The notes: generated by a model not told the origin, from the letters alone. A DNA stretch of 64,000 nucleotides from Muribaculaceae bacterium (GCA_022484565.1 JAKVKZ010000006.1:1-64000), one strand, 5' to 3'; counted from the stretch's first letter, positions 17,086 through 26,959 are shown. Made by a program: numbers and translations.

Positions 17086-18912
17086 ATGAAAGATTTTTAT
17101 AAGATATTGAGGCGATTTGTGCCACCTTATAAAAAATATCTGTTTTTGAACATATTTTTTAACTTGTTAGCGGCGTTTTTAACGTTGTTTTCATTTGCTT
17201 TGATTATCCCTATCCTTCAAATGCTCTTTAAAATTAAGACTTTAACGTATAGTTTCATGCCTCTTGGCGCTGCTTCGTTGAAGGATGTCGTTGTGAACGA
17301 TTTTTACTATTACACTCAGGTTGTCATTCAGAATTGGGGGCAGATGGCTGCCTTGGCCATGATTGCGGCAATGCTTGTGCTGATGACCTTCTTCAAGACG
17401 GGTGCGGCTTATCTCAGTGCCTATTTCATGATTCCTATCCGTTCTGGCATTGTGCGTGATATCCGTAATTTCATCTACAATAAGATTATTGCTCTGCCTA
17501 TTTCATTCTTTACAGGTGAAAAGAAGGGCGATGTCATGGCGCGTATGAGCGGCGATGTCACTGAGATTGAAACTTCTGTAATGGCTTCTCTCGACATGAT
17601 TTTCAAGAACCCGATTATGATTATTGTCTGCCTCACCATGATGATTGTCGTAAGCTGGCAGCTTACGGTGTTTGTGCTTGTTCTGCTGCCGTTGGCGGGC
17701 TTGGTGATGGGAAAGGTTGGCAAGCGTCTGAAGCGTGTATCTCTTGAGGGGCAGAACCAGTGGGGAGTGCTTCTTTCCAACATTGAGGAGACTCTTGGCG
17801 GTCTCAGAATCATCAAGGCTTTCAATGCCGAGCATAAGGTGCGCAGCCGTTTTGAGAATGAGAACCAGAAATTCTATAAGATATCGAATCGCATGAACCG
17901 GCGCTATGAGCTTGCGCATCCTATGAGCGAATTTCTCGGCACTGTTACTATCGCTATAGTGCTTTGGTTTGGTGGCGCTCTCATTTTAGGTGGCAACAGC
18001 ACCATTGATGCTGCGTCGTTCATCTATTATATGGTTATTTTCTATAGCGTAATTAATCCTGCAAAGGATTTGACCAAGGCTACTTATTCCATTCAGCGCG
18101 GTCTTGCTTCCATGCAGCGTATTGATAAGATTCTTAATGCTGATAACCCAATAAAGAATCCTGAAAAACCTAAGGAAATTCTTACCCGAAATGTGAGCAT
18201 TTCCTATAATAATGTGCGCTTTAAGTACGTTAATGATTGGGTGGTTGACGGTGTCAGCATCGACATTCCTTTTGGACATACTGTGGCTCTCGTCGGTCAG
18301 TCTGGCTCTGGTAAATCCACTATTGCCGACCTTTTGCCACGCTTTTACGATGTCAACGAAGGTAGCATTACCATTGGTGGCATTGATATTCGTGACGTGA
18401 AAGTTGCCGATTTGCGTTCCTTGATGGGAAATGTCAATCAGGATGCTATATTGTTCAATGATTCTTTCTACAACAATATAACTTTCGGCGTTGAAAATGC
18501 AACTATGGATCAGGTTGTTGAAGCGTCGAAGGTGGCTAATGCTTATGAGTTTATTATGGCGAGTGAGCAGGGTTTCGACACCAATATCGGCGACCGCGGT
18601 TGCCGGTTGTCGGGCGGTCAGCGCCAGCGCATAAGCATTGCGAGGGCTATTCTTAAGAATCCGGCTATTTTGATTCTTGATGAGGCCACTTCTGCTCTCG
18701 ACACTGAAAGTGAGCGGTCGGTTCAGGAGGCTTTGGACAGGCTGATGCGCAATCGTACCACCTTGGTGATTGCTCACCGGCTTTCCACAATTAAAAATGC
18801 TGACCAGATTTGCGTCATGCATGAAGGTAAAATTGTGGAACGTGGCACCCACGATGAGCTTATTGCTCTCAACGGCTATTATAAGCATCTTGTGGATATG
18901 CAGAAATTTTAG
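17086..18912 (+). CDS. ABC exporter, fused permease and ATPase (MsbA-like)
   Basis: 608 residues. The N-terminal 330 residues form the six-helix exporter membrane domain. The ATPase domain has Walker A VGQSGSGKST (about 400), signature LSGGQRQRISIA, Walker B AILILDEATSALD and switch His in LVIAHRLST. This half-transporter works as a homodimer; the overall pattern is that of lipid A flippase MsbA and related multidrug exporters, and the essential MsbA function is likely but not certain. Followed by purN after 42 bases. Confidence 0.93.
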   Translation: MKDFYKILRRFVPPYKKYLFLNIFFNLLAAFLTLFSFALIIPILQMLFKIKTLTYSFMPLGAASLKDVVVNDFYYYTQVVIQNWGQMAALAMIAAMLVLMTFFKTGAAYLSAYFMIPIRSGIVRDIRNFIYNKIIALPISFFTGEKKGDVMARMSGDVTEIETSVMASLDMIFKNPIMIIVCLTMMIVVSWQLTVFVLVLLPLAGLVMGKVGKRLKRVSLEGQNQWGVLLSNIEETLGGLRIIKAFNAEHKVRSRFENENQKFYKISNRMNRRYELAHPMSEFLGTVTIAIVLWFGGALILGGNSTIDAASFIYYMVIFYSVINPAKDLTKATYSIQRGLASMQRIDKILNADNPIKNPEKPKEILTRNVSISYNNVRFKYVNDWVVDGVSIDIPFGHTVALVGQSGSGKSTIADLLPRFYDVNEGSITIGGIDIRDVKVADLRSLMGNVNQDAILFNDSFYNNITFGVENATMDQVVEASKVANAYEFIMASEQGFDTNIGDRGCRLSGGQRQRISIARAILKNPAILILDEATSALDTESERSVQEALDRLMRNRTTLVIAHRLSTIKNADQICVMHEGKIVERGTHDELIALNGYYKHLVDMQKF

Positions 18913-18954
18913 GAAAGTATTAATGACGAACCTACTAAATAAATAATTACAATT

Positions 18955-19563
18955 ATGAAGCACATTACGATTTTTGCTTCGGGAAACGGTACAAATGCCG
19001 AAAATATTACCCGCTTTTTTGCTACTGGCTATCTCGCCAGGGTGGATGTGGTGCTGTGCAACAACGCAACTGCCAAGGTTGTGGAGCGTATGCGCCCGTA
19101 TAAAGTGCCAGTTCGCATTTTCTCAAAAGAGGATTGGGAACGCGGTACGGAGATAATAAAGGATTTGAAGAGTTTGCGCACCGACCTTGTTGTCCTTGCA
19201 GGCTTCACTGGCTACGTTGTAAAGAAAATCATCGACGCTTATCCAGGCAGAATCATCAATATTCATCCTGCGCTGCTGCCTAAACATGGCGGTAAGGGCA
19301 TGTATGGCGACCATGTTCATCAGGCTGTTCTCGATGCTGGTGAAACTGAAAGTGGTGTAACTATTCATTACGTCACTGAGGAAGTTGATGGCGGAAGCAT
19401 TATCCGTCAGGAGAAGTGTCCTGTAATGCCCGATGATACGGTTGAGACGCTTGCAAAACGTGTTCATGCTCTTGAATACAAAATCTATCCTCGTGTCATT
19501 CAGCAGGTGCTGATGCGCTTGCCTGACCTGCCTGATTACGATTACAGCAACCAGTCGTATTAG
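18955..19563 (+). CDS. purN: Phosphoribosylglycinamide formyltransferase
   Basis: 202 residues. MKHITIFASGNGTNAENI is the phosphate-binding start. The catalytic Asn-His pair is in RIINIHPALLPKHGGKGMYG, and the Asp is in YVTEEVDGGSIIRQ. It transfers a formyl group from 10-formyl-tetrahydrofolate to GAR, the third step of purine synthesis. The 42-base gap after the exporter could allow co-transcription. Confidence 0.96.
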   Translation: MKHITIFASGNGTNAENITRFFATGYLARVDVVLCNNATAKVVERMRPYKVPVRIFSKEDWERGTEIIKDLKSLRTDLVVLAGFTGYVVKKIIDAYPGRIINIHPALLPKHGGKGMYGDHVHQAVLDAGETESGVTIHYVTEEVDGGSIIRQEKCPVMPDDTVETLAKRVHALEYKIYPRVIQQVLMRLPDLPDYDYSNQSY

Positions 19564-19674
19564 TATTCACTGCCTTTAGTATTAAGTGCCATTGTGAAAA
19601 GCGATGGTGCATGATGTGTGTTGCCTGTCGGAATCGTAGGATTTTGGTCTATTATTAGCTTAATCTGTTGGAAT

Positions 19675-19986
19675 ATGGGTAAAACTTTGGTTTTTGCTGC
19701 AATCGTCGTTGCGGCTGTAATTGCCACTTTTCTGTTCTTTAAGGTGCTTTCAGCTAAGCGCCTTGAGGCTCGTTTTCGTGCTATATGCGAATCGCATGGC
19801 GAGGAGGTTTTCAAGTATGTTTCAAGGAATAAATGCTTTGAGTATTCTGAAGGCAGTCTGCCGGGCCGATTTCATGTGCAGCACGGCGGAAAAACGTATA
19901 GTTTTGGTTTTCGCGACAATATAAGTTCAGCCCAGATGACCACTATTATGCAGTTGATGATTGTCCAGTGGCAGGACAGAAAATAG
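19675..19986 (+). CDS. Small membrane-anchored protein of unknown function
   Basis: 103 residues from ATG 19675. One N-terminal transmembrane helix (TLVFAAIVVAAVIATFLFF) is followed by a soluble part containing FRAICESHGEEVFKYVSRNKC and HVQHGGKTYSFGF. I do not recognise the family. The upstream extension of the frame to 19618 is ignored because ATG 19675 gives a clean signal-anchor. The neighbours purN and the GDP-mannose enzyme do not suggest a role. Confidence 0.55.
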   Translation: MGKTLVFAAIVVAAVIATFLFFKVLSAKRLEARFRAICESHGEEVFKYVSRNKCFEYSEGSLPGRFHVQHGGKTYSFGFRDNISSAQMTTIMQLMIVQWQDRK

Positions 19987-20119
19987 TCTCTGCTGCCTTT
20001 TATTGGAATTGTGGCTAATAAATGGACTTTGGACTAAAAAAAGGTGCTTTTGCATTGCACAATGATTAATTTATTGTTACCTTAGCAAACTATAAAATTT
20101 CTATAAACCAAGAAACACT

Positions 20120-21205
20120 ATGAATAATAATCGTTATTGCGTTATTATGGGTGGCGGAGTCGGAAGCCGATTCTGGCCGTATAGTCGCGAGGGTCTTCCC
20201 AAGCAGTTTATCGATTTTTTCGGTACTGGAAGGTCTTTGCTCCAAATGAGTTACGACCGCGTCAAGAATATAGTTCCTAAGGAAAATGTGATTATTGTTA
20301 CTAACGAGCGTTATGCGCCTATGGTGCGTGAGCAGTTGCCTGATTTGGGCGACAGCCAAATCCTTCTCGAACCTGCCCGCCGCAACACTGCCCCTTGCAT
20401 CGCCTGGGCTTCTTATCACATTGCTGCCATAAATCCTGATGCTTCAGTCATGGTTGCTCCAAGCGACCATCTTATCCTCAAAGAGGACGAGTTTGAGAGG
20501 TGCATGGAGCGTGGATTTGAATTCGTGGAGAAGGAGGATGCGCTGCTCACTCTTGGCATTAAGCCTTGCCGTCCCGAGACTGGATATGGCTATATTCAGG
20601 TCGATAAGCGCTGCGAAGAGGATGAAATGATTTCTACTGTAAAGACTTTCACTGAAAAGCCAAATGAGGAACTTGCAAAAGTGTTTATAGCCACAGGCGA
20701 ATTCTTCTGGAATTCAGGCATATTCCTTTGGTCGGTAAAATCAATATTGAAGGCTATCAATAGTTTCGCTCCCGAAATTGCCGTTCAGTTTGAAAAAGGC
20801 AAGGACGTGTTTGCAACTGAAAAGGAGAAAGAATATATCAATCAGAATTTCGAGGGTTGCCCTAACATTTCCATTGACTTTGCCGTTATGGAGAAGGCTC
20901 CGAACGTCTTCATGGAATGTGTTGATATTGGTTGGAGCGACCTCGGTACTTGGGGTTCGCTTTATGAAAATTCTCCCAAAAATCGTGAGGGGAATGTTAC
21001 CCAAAACTGCAAGGCCATGCTCTATAATTGCAAGAACAATGTTATTGCTGTGAAGGGTGATAAGTTGGTTGTAGCCTCTCATCTTGAAGGTTACATTGTT
21101 GCTGACACTGATAGTGTGCTGCTTATTTGCCCTGTAAATGAAGAGCAGACCATTAAGCAGTATGTTACTGATGTAAAGCTCACTTATGGCGATAAATTCC
21201 TATAG
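20120..21205 (+). CDS. manC: Mannose-1-phosphate guanylyltransferase
   Basis: 361 residues, the length of the single-domain type without the isomerase part. The nucleotide-binding signature is CVIMGGGVGSRFWPYSREGLPKQF (residues 7-30); VMVAPSDHLI and TVKTFTEKPNEEL follow, and FFWNSGIFLW with VDIGWSDLGTWGSL complete the sugar-phosphate site. It makes GDP-mannose from mannose 1-phosphate and GTP, feeding mannose or fucose into surface glycans, and may supply the fucosyltransferase at 36.7-37.6 kb. A terminator follows. Confidence 0.95.
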   Translation: MNNNRYCVIMGGGVGSRFWPYSREGLPKQFIDFFGTGRSLLQMSYDRVKNIVPKENVIIVTNERYAPMVREQLPDLGDSQILLEPARRNTAPCIAWASYHIAAINPDASVMVAPSDHLILKEDEFERCMERGFEFVEKEDALLTLGIKPCRPETGYGYIQVDKRCEEDEMISTVKTFTEKPNEELAKVFIATGEFFWNSGIFLWSVKSILKAINSFAPEIAVQFEKGKDVFATEKEKEYINQNFEGCPNISIDFAVMEKAPNVFMECVDIGWSDLGTWGSLYENSPKNREGNVTQNCKAMLYNCKNNVIAVKGDKLVVASHLEGYIVADTDSVLLICPVNEEQTIKQYVTDVKLTYGDKFL

Positions 21206-21232
21206 ATTAGGTTTGAAGATATAAAATTGAAA

Positions 21233-21270
21233 CTGTTGCATTTCCGCCTCAGGAGGTGCAACAGCTTTTA
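21233..21270 (+). terminator. Intrinsic terminator after the GDP-mannose enzyme
   Basis: Stem CTGTTGCA / TGCAACAG around a CCTC-GAGG inner region, followed by CTTTTATT. Confidence 0.7.
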
Positions 21271-21377
21271 TTAAAAATATCTTTTGCCTATTTGTAAAAT
21301 GGTAGGATGAAATCTTCCGAAACGCGCGTCAACAAGTGGTTTCATGTACGTTATTATTGATATTTACGCATAATGTT

Positions 21378-21650
21378 ATGACTATATTTCAGATTTTAAT
21401 AGTATATCTCGTTATCATCAATATCGTGGCTTTTGTCACCTATGCCGTCGATAAGTACAAGGCAAAGCATCATCTGTGGAGAGTGCCTGAAGCCACACTG
21501 ATATTGTTGGCTTTCGTCGGAGGTGCTTTAGGCGCATTTTTGGGCATGGAAATTCTTCGGCACAAGACTCAGCATTGGAAGTTCAAAATTCTTGTGCCTT
21601 TAGCCCTCGTTCTTTGGATTATAGGGCTATGCTACTTTTTTGCGATGTAG
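21378..21650 (+). CDS. DUF1294 small membrane protein
   Basis: 90 residues from ATG 21378, with two or three membrane helices. The family motif FVTYAVDKYKAKHHLWRVPE followed by LLAFVGGALGAFLGMEILRHKT is complete. Function is unknown; proteins of this family are inner-membrane proteins. The last 24 bases overlap the end of the convergent flippase gene on the other strand. Confidence 0.85.
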   Translation: MTIFQILIVYLVIINIVAFVTYAVDKYKAKHHLWRVPEATLILLAFVGGALGAFLGMEILRHKTQHWKFKILVPLALVLWIIGLCYFFAM

Positions 21651-23108
21651 GAATGAAAAATGCTCAAAGTGCAGAATTGCCGCAACGAAAATTGCGAGTA
21701 ATACTGTGCGGAAGGCTATTCGGATTGCGGCACTTGAGATTGGTACTAAAGAGCCTAATGCGAAAAGTATGCCTGCAAGGGCGATATAGCCGAGAATGCC
21801 TTTAAGCGGATAGTTGATTGGGAATTTCTTTTGACCTATGAAATAGGAGAGCAGCATTGCAGTTCCATATCCTGCAAAACCGCCCCAAGCACACGCAATG
21901 TAGCCAAAATGAGGTACAAATATGAAGTTGATGGCAATCAGTACGAAGCACCCGACTCCTGAAAAATAGGCTCCCCAAATTGTTTTGTCGATTAGCTTAT
22001 ACCAGAATGATAGATTGAAATATATTCCCATCATTATTTCGGCGGCCATCACGATCGGAACAACCTGTAAACCATCCCAATAGTCACGTGCTATAATGAA
22101 TTTCAGAATGTCCATGTAGGCCATCACCACAAGGAATGCAAGCAAAGTGAAAATCACGAAATACTTCATTGCTTTGGCGTAAGTGTCCTTGCTGTCCTTG
22201 TCGCGGCTCTTTCCGAACACAAAAGGCTCGTAGGCATAGCGGAATGCTTGCGTTATCATCGCCATGATCATTGCTATTTTGCTTGCTGCACCGTAAATTC
22301 CGAGCTGTTTATGCGCGTCGGCGGCAGTGTAGATGAACGGGAACAGAATCTTGTCGGCTGTCTGGTTTAGGATGCCTGCAATGCCGAGTATAAGGATTGG
22401 CCAGCTGTAGGAAAGCATGCGCCGCATCAGGGCCTTGTCGAAGCGGTAATGGAATCCCTTCAATTCAGGAATGAAGAAGAACGTGATGCTTGCCGTGCAC
22501 ACGAGGTTAAGCGAGAATGCGTAGCCAACGCCTGTGTTTGGGTTATAAATATGTCCGATTATGTCGGGATGTGTCTTGTAAAGTGCCGGTAAAACCACAA
22601 AATATATGATGTTGAGCGTGATGTTCATGAAAATGAACAGCAGCTTCAATGCGGCAAATTTTATTGGGCGTTTCTTGTAACGCAGATAAGCGAAAGGTAT
22701 GGCTTGAAATGCATCTAAAGCCACACAGCCTGCCATTATTCCGATATATTCAGGATGAGCCGCATATCCCATGCAGTTGGAGATGGGCGAGATGAATGCG
22801 AGAACAAGGCCTACAAAAAGGATTGATGTGAATCCCACTGAAATCAGCGTCGTGCTGTAAACGGTCTTTGGGTCTTCGTCCTGTTTGTTGGCGTAGCGGA
22901 AAAACGTGGTTTCCATGCCGTATGTCAGGATTACAAGCAGCAAAGCGGTGTAGGAATACATATTGGTGATGATTCCGTAGCCGCCTGATGCGGCCGATAA
23001 CTTTGCAGTGTAAAGCGGTACAAGCAGATAGTTCAGAAAACGTCCGATTATACTGCTCATTCCATAGATAGCGGTATCCTTTGCAAGTGATTTTAAATTT
23101 GCTGCCAT
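21627..23108 (-). CDS. Polysaccharide flippase (Wzx/MATE-like lipopolysaccharide biosynthesis protein)
   Basis: 493 residues with about 12-14 hydrophobic helices. The start LAKDTAIYGMSSIIGRFLNY LLVP is typical of Bacteroidetes oligosaccharide flippases, and helix pairs continue to the end. Such proteins turn lipid-linked sugars to the periplasmic side. It lies 9 bases after ruvB on the same strand and is likely co-transcribed. Its 3' end overlaps the DUF1294 gene by 24 bases, leaving no room for a terminator between the two. Confidence 0.88.
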   Translation of the reverse strand: MAANLKSLAKDTAIYGMSSIIGRFLNYLLVPLYTAKLSAASGGYGIITNMYSYTALLLVILTYGMETTFFRYANKQDEDPKTVYSTTLISVGFTSILFVGLVLAFISPISNCMGYAAHPEYIGIMAGCVALDAFQAIPFAYLRYKKRPIKFAALKLLFIFMNITLNIIYFVVLPALYKTHPDIIGHIYNPNTGVGYAFSLNLVCTASITFFFIPELKGFHYRFDKALMRRMLSYSWPILILGIAGILNQTADKILFPFIYTAADAHKQLGIYGAASKIAMIMAMITQAFRYAYEPFVFGKSRDKDSKDTYAKAMKYFVIFTLLAFLVVMAYMDILKFIIARDYWDGLQVVPIVMAAEIMMGIYFNLSFWYKLIDKTIWGAYFSGVGCFVLIAINFIFVPHFGYIACAWGGFAGYGTAMLLSYFIGQKKFPINYPLKGILGYIALAGILFALGSLVPISSAAIRIAFRTVLLAIFVAAILHFEHFSFLHRKKVA

Positions 23109-23117
23109 GTTGTTTGG

Positions 23118-24149
23118 TTAATTGTCACCGAAAAGTGTGCCTTGCTCATTGTATCGTGTGCGGTGGAGGTGCGTATAGGCAAGGTCAGTTACTTCCCGTC
23201 CGCGTGGAGTGCGTTTGATGAAGCCTTCCATTATCAGGTATGGCTCATACACTTCCTCAATTGTGCCGGAGTCTTCCCCGAGTGCCGTGGCAATGGTGGA
23301 GATGCCGACTGGTCCTCCTTTGAATTTGTCGATTATTGTAGTCAGAATTTTGTTGTCGATTTCATCAAGCCCGTATTTGTCAATGTTCAGGGCTTCAAGT
23401 GCGTAGCGGGCAATTGTAGTGTCGATTTTGCCGCTTCCCTTTACTTGTGCGAAATCCCTCACACGTCGCAGCAATGAATTGGCCACTCGTGGCGTGCCGC
23501 GGCTGCGAAGTGCTATTTCAAGCGCCGCCTCATCGGTTACGGGCACTTTCAGCAGGCGTGCGGAGCGTTTCACTATCTTTTCGAGCACGCTGTGGTCGTA
23601 GTATTCAAGATGGCAGTTGATTCCAAAACGGGCGCGTAGGGGAGAGGTCAGCAGTCCGCTGCGGGTTGTTGCACCTATAAGTGTGAACGGCGCAAGGGTA
23701 AGTTGTACTGATCTGGCACCAGGACCTTTATCAATCATGATGTCGATTCGGTAATCTTCCATTGCGGAATAAAGATATTCCTCAACAACTGGACTGAGAC
23801 GATGAATCTCGTCGATAAACAGTACATCATTCTCTTCGAGCGATGTAAGAATACCGGCTAAGTCTCCTGGCTTGTCAAGCACTGGACCTGAAGTGACTTT
23901 GAAGCCCACTCCAAGTTCATTTGCGATTATGCTTGAAAGTGTGGTTTTTCCGAGTCCGGGAGGCCCATGAAGCAAGATATGGTCGAGGGCTTCGCCGCGT
24001 AACCGCGCAGCTGCGACAAAAACGCGGAGATTTTCCACTATCTTGTCTTGGCCGCTGAAGTCACCGAAGTGTTCAGGACGCAGCGCGCGTTCAAAATCGC
24101 GGTCGCTTTCAGCTCCCTCTTTTCTTATATCAAATTCCTCTTCAGTCAT
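23118..24149 (-). CDS. ruvB: Holliday junction branch-migration helicase RuvB
   Basis: 343 residues from ATG 24149 ([12 protein letters not shown]). An upstream start at 24188 is excluded by the -7 box at 24158-24165, which lies inside that extension. Walker [13 protein letters not shown], Walker [11 protein letters not shown], sensor 1 [10 protein letters not shown] and Arg finger in SPLRARFGI are all seen, and the winged-helix C-terminus ends [11 protein letters not shown]-like ([16 protein letters not shown]). It drives branch migration with RuvA. The leader is only about 5 bases long. Confidence 0.98.
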   Translation of the reverse strand: MTEEEFDIRKEGAESDRDFERALRPEHFGDFSGQDKIVENLRVFVAAARLRGEALDHILLHGPPGLGKTTLSSIIANELGVGFKVTSGPVLDKPGDLAGILTSLEENDVLFIDEIHRLSPVVEEYLYSAMEDYRIDIMIDKGPGARSVQLTLAPFTLIGATTRSGLLTSPLRARFGINCHLEYYDHSVLEKIVKRSARLLKVPVTDEAALEIALRSRGTPRVANSLLRRVRDFAQVKGSGKIDTTIARYALEALNIDKYGLDEIDNKILTTIIDKFKGGPVGISTIATALGEDSGTIEEVYEPYLIMEGFIKRTPRGREVTDLAYTHLHRTRYNEQGTLFGDN

Positions 24150-24157
24150 TGTTGCTG

Positions 24158-24165
24158 CAAAGATA
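24158..24165 (-). promoter_or_regulatory. -7 box TATCTTTG for ruvB, almost touching the start codon
   Basis: The minus strand has TTTG, 20 bases, TATCTTTG, then only 8 bases to ATG 24149. The transcript should be leaderless or nearly so. Confidence 0.6.
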
Positions 24166-24228
24166 CTGCAAGGCGAGCTAAAAGCCAAAATTTTTGGAAT
24201 TTTCCCGAAAAAGTGTGCCGCTTATATT

Positions 24229-26079
24229 TTATTCCACAGTGACGCTTTTGGCCAAATTTCTCGGCTGGTCAACGTTCAAGTCCTTGCGTACGGCAATGTG
24301 GTAGGCGAGCAGTTGAAGTGGAATGGTTGATAATAGCGGTGTGAGGCAAGTGAGCGTTTCAGGCACCTCAATCACGTCGTCGGCGATTTTGTGTATTGTC
24401 ACGTCGCCTTCTGGAACTATGGCGATAATGTGGCCATGACGTGCTTTTATTTCCTGAATATTGCTAACCGTCTTTGGATATAATGTCTTGTCGGTAGCAA
24501 TGCACACCACTGGCATATCAGCGTCAATCAGGGCAATCGGGCCATGTTTCATCTCTGCGGCTGGATAGCCTTCAGCGTGTATGTACGAAATTTCCTTTAG
24601 TTTCAATGCTCCTTCAAGGGCTACGGGGTAGTTGTATCCACGGCCAAGATAGATGAAATTCTTTGCGTAGGTGAACATTTTGGAAATTTCTTCAATATGC
24701 TCGTTGCTTTTTAGCACTTTCCTGATTTTGTCGGGAATATTGGCAAGTTCGGTTACTATCTGCTGATAGGTTTCGGGGTCGATTGTGCCGCGTTCACGCC
24801 CAATGGCGAGTGAAAGCAATGTCAGCACTGTGACTTGTCCGGTGAACGCTTTAGTGGATGCTACGCCAATTTCCGGGCCTACGTGGATATATGTTCCCAT
24901 GCTTGCTGCGCGGGCTATCGACGAGCCTACGGCGTTTACAATGCCGAATATGTATGCTCCCTTCTCTTTGGCAAGTTGTATGGCTGCGAGTGTGTCGGCT
25001 GTCTCGCCCGATTGCGATATGGCTATCACCACATCTCCTTTGCCGATTACTGGATTGCTGTAGCGGAATTCGGAGGCATATTCCACATTTACGGGGATTC
25101 TGCAATACGATTCAAGCAGTTGCTTGCCGATTAATCCTGCGTGCCATGATGTACCGCATGAAATTATGGTGATGCGTTTGGCTTCCACCAGCTCTTTGTG
25201 GTGGAGTTGAAGTGCCGAAAGCACTATGCGCTTTTTTGATGTCAGCAGTCGTCCGCGCATGCAGTCCTCTATGCAATCCGGCTGGTCGAAGATTTCCTTT
25301 AGCATGAAGTGAGGAAAATCGCCTTTTTGCATTTTGCCGAAGTCCATTTCAACCTGTTCTATTTTAGGGTCGATGGTCTCATTGTTCAGGTTGATTACCT
25401 GAATTGGCTTTCCTCGGCGGATTGTTACGATTTCTCCGTCATCAAGGTACACCATTTGTGATGTGTAGTCGGCAATTGGACTTGCATCTGAAGCGATGAA
25501 GAATTCTTTGTTGTCCTCTCCGATGCCCACCACCAGCGGGCTGCTTTTTCTGGCTGCCACAATCATGTCAGGCTCTTCGCGGTCGATTACTGCGATTGCG
25601 TAGGCGCCCACTATCTTGTTCAATGAAATTCTCACTGCTGAAGGTAAATCTGTGGAATATTTCTGCTGAATGTATTCAATAAGTTGCACAAGCACTTCTG
25701 TGTCGGTGCTGCTGCGGAATGTGAATCCTTTTTCACGTAGGCTTTCACGCAATGCGGAATAATTCTCAATGATGCCGTTATGCACAAGTGCCAGCCGGCC
25801 GCTTTGTGAAAGATGTGGATGGGCGTTCACTTCCGACGGTTCTCCGTGGGTTGCCCAGCGTGTGTGCGCTATGCCGATTGTGCCGCTGAGGTCACGGCCT
25901 GCAACGAGCTGTTCCAGATTGGCTACTTTGCCTTTTTCTTTATACACGCGCAAATCTTTCCCCGACGACAGCAGAGCCACTCCAGCACTATCATATCCAC
26001 GATATTCAAGGCGTTTTAGGCCTGCAATGAGAATCGGAAAGGCTTCCCTTTTACCTAAATATCCAACTATTCCACACAT
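24229..26079 (-). CDS. glmS: Glutamine-fructose-6-phosphate aminotransferase
   Basis: 616 residues. The N-terminal nucleophile Cys is in MCGIVGYLGKREAF; the glutaminase site includes RLEYRGYDSAGVA and HTRWATHG. Two SIS sugar isomerase domains follow (CGTSWHAGLIGK, SQSGETADTL, and YPAAEMKHGPIALID), and the end LNVDQPRNLAKSVTVE is the family C-tail. It makes glucosamine 6-phosphate, the entry to peptidoglycan and LPS. The leader from its -7 box is about 90 bases. Confidence 0.98.
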   Translation of the reverse strand: MCGIVGYLGKREAFPILIAGLKRLEYRGYDSAGVALLSSGKDLRVYKEKGKVANLEQLVAGRDLSGTIGIAHTRWATHGEPSEVNAHPHLSQSGRLALVHNGIIENYSALRESLREKGFTFRSSTDTEVLVQLIEYIQQKYSTDLPSAVRISLNKIVGAYAIAVIDREEPDMIVAARKSSPLVVGIGEDNKEFFIASDASPIADYTSQMVYLDDGEIVTIRRGKPIQVINLNNETIDPKIEQVEMDFGKMQKGDFPHFMLKEIFDQPDCIEDCMRGRLLTSKKRIVLSALQLHHKELVEAKRITIISCGTSWHAGLIGKQLLESYCRIPVNVEYASEFRYSNPVIGKGDVVIAISQSGETADTLAAIQLAKEKGAYIFGIVNAVGSSIARAASMGTYIHVGPEIGVASTKAFTGQVTVLTLLSLAIGRERGTIDPETYQQIVTELANIPDKIRKVLKSNEHIEEISKMFTYAKNFIYLGRGYNYPVALEGALKLKEISYIHAEGYPAAEMKHGPIALIDADMPVVCIATDKTLYPKTVSNIQEIKARHGHIIAIVPEGDVTIHKIADDVIEVPETLTCLTPLLSTIPLQLLAYHIAVRKDLNVDQPRNLAKSVTVE

Positions 26080-26176
26080 TATTACTACAAATTTTGGTTA
26101 TATACTTTAACAACAAAAACAACAAATTGTGCTGCATAGGCGCAGCACTGCGCCATTGTCAGGCACTTTTCAGCTG

Positions 26177-26184
26177 CAAAGGTA
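26177..26184 (-). promoter_or_regulatory. -7 box TACCTTTG for glmS
   Basis: The minus strand reads TACCTTTG. This implies a leader of about 90 bases before ATG 26079; I see no glmS ribozyme in it. Confidence 0.5.
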
Positions 26185-26224
26185 TTCCGAGCGGTTGGAA
26201 TTTGCAACTTTAAGGCAAAAAAAA

Positions 26225-26261
26225 TCAGCCTCGCGGGGCAAAAAATGCTTGGCGAGGCTGA
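26225..26261 (-). terminator. Intrinsic terminator of the Lrp-type gene
   Basis: Stem TCAGCCTCGC / GCGAGGCTGA. On the minus strand it is followed by a run of eight T. Confidence 0.75.
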
Positions 26262-26288
26262 AACGATTGAAATATATTTGAAAAAAAC

Positions 26289-26756
26289 CTATTTTTCCAT
26301 GAATTGAATTGGAATCTCGCGGTTCATGCTTTGCTCCAGCGAGATAAGCGTTTCGGTCGATGTCACTCCAGGAATATGCTGTATTTTGTCGTTGAGCAGT
26401 TCCATCAGATGTTGATTGTCACGTGCATATAGCTTGATTAGCATTGTGTACGGACCTGTCGTGAAATGGCATTCCACCACTTCCGGAATCTTTTCCAGTT
26501 CTGGAACTACATCGCGATACATTGAGCCACGTTCAAGCACAACGCCTATGTATGTGCAGGTGGCGTAACCGAGGACTTTCGGGTTTACATGGTAACCAGA
26601 GCCGATGATGACGTTGAGGTCAATCATGCGCTGAATCCGCTGATGAATGGCTGCTCGCGACACGCCACATTCAGCTGCCACATCCTTCGATGGGATGCGT
26701 GCATTCCGCATAATTATCTCAAGAATTTTTCTGTCGAGATTGTCAATTTTTTCCAT
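26289..26756 (-). CDS. Lrp/AsnC family transcriptional regulator
   Basis: 155 residues. The N-terminal winged helix has LDRKILEIIMRNARIPSKDV and the recognition region CGVSRAAIHQRIQRM; the C-terminal RAM/AsnC ligand domain covers about 65-150 (TCTYIGVVLERGSMYRD, VECHFTTGPYTMLIKLYARD). These proteins sense amino acids and act as octamers. It is monocistronic: own -7 box at 26784-26791 and own terminator. The target genes cannot be deduced. Confidence 0.93.
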   Translation of the reverse strand: MEKIDNLDRKILEIIMRNARIPSKDVAAECGVSRAAIHQRIQRMIDLNVIIGSGYHVNPKVLGYATCTYIGVVLERGSMYRDVVPELEKIPEVVECHFTTGPYTMLIKLYARDNQHLMELLNDKIQHIPGVTSTETLISLEQSMNREIPIQFMEK

Positions 26757-26783
26757 TGATATAGAATATGATTACATTTGTTG

Positions 26784-26791
26784 CAAATATA
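26784..26791 (-). promoter_or_regulatory. -7 box TATATTTG for the Lrp-type gene
   Basis: A minus-strand TAnnTTTG match 27 bases upstream of ATG 26756. Confidence 0.55.
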
Positions 26792-26959
26792 TGGCAAATA
26801 TTTTAAAAATCAAGAATTTTACTGACAAAATGTGTGAAATATTTCATTATTCGATGTTTTTTTGTGAAAAATCGGTGTTTTATGTCAAGATTTAAGTGGT
26901 TGATGGAGCAAAAAGGTTTAAGGTGCTGTGGGTGCTGAATTGGTCAGCTGATGGCTGAA

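Noticed and set aside
26080-26288. glmS ribozyme in the glmS leader
   Set aside because: The leader is short and lacks the ribozyme core; the only strong stem is the terminator of the Lrp gene.
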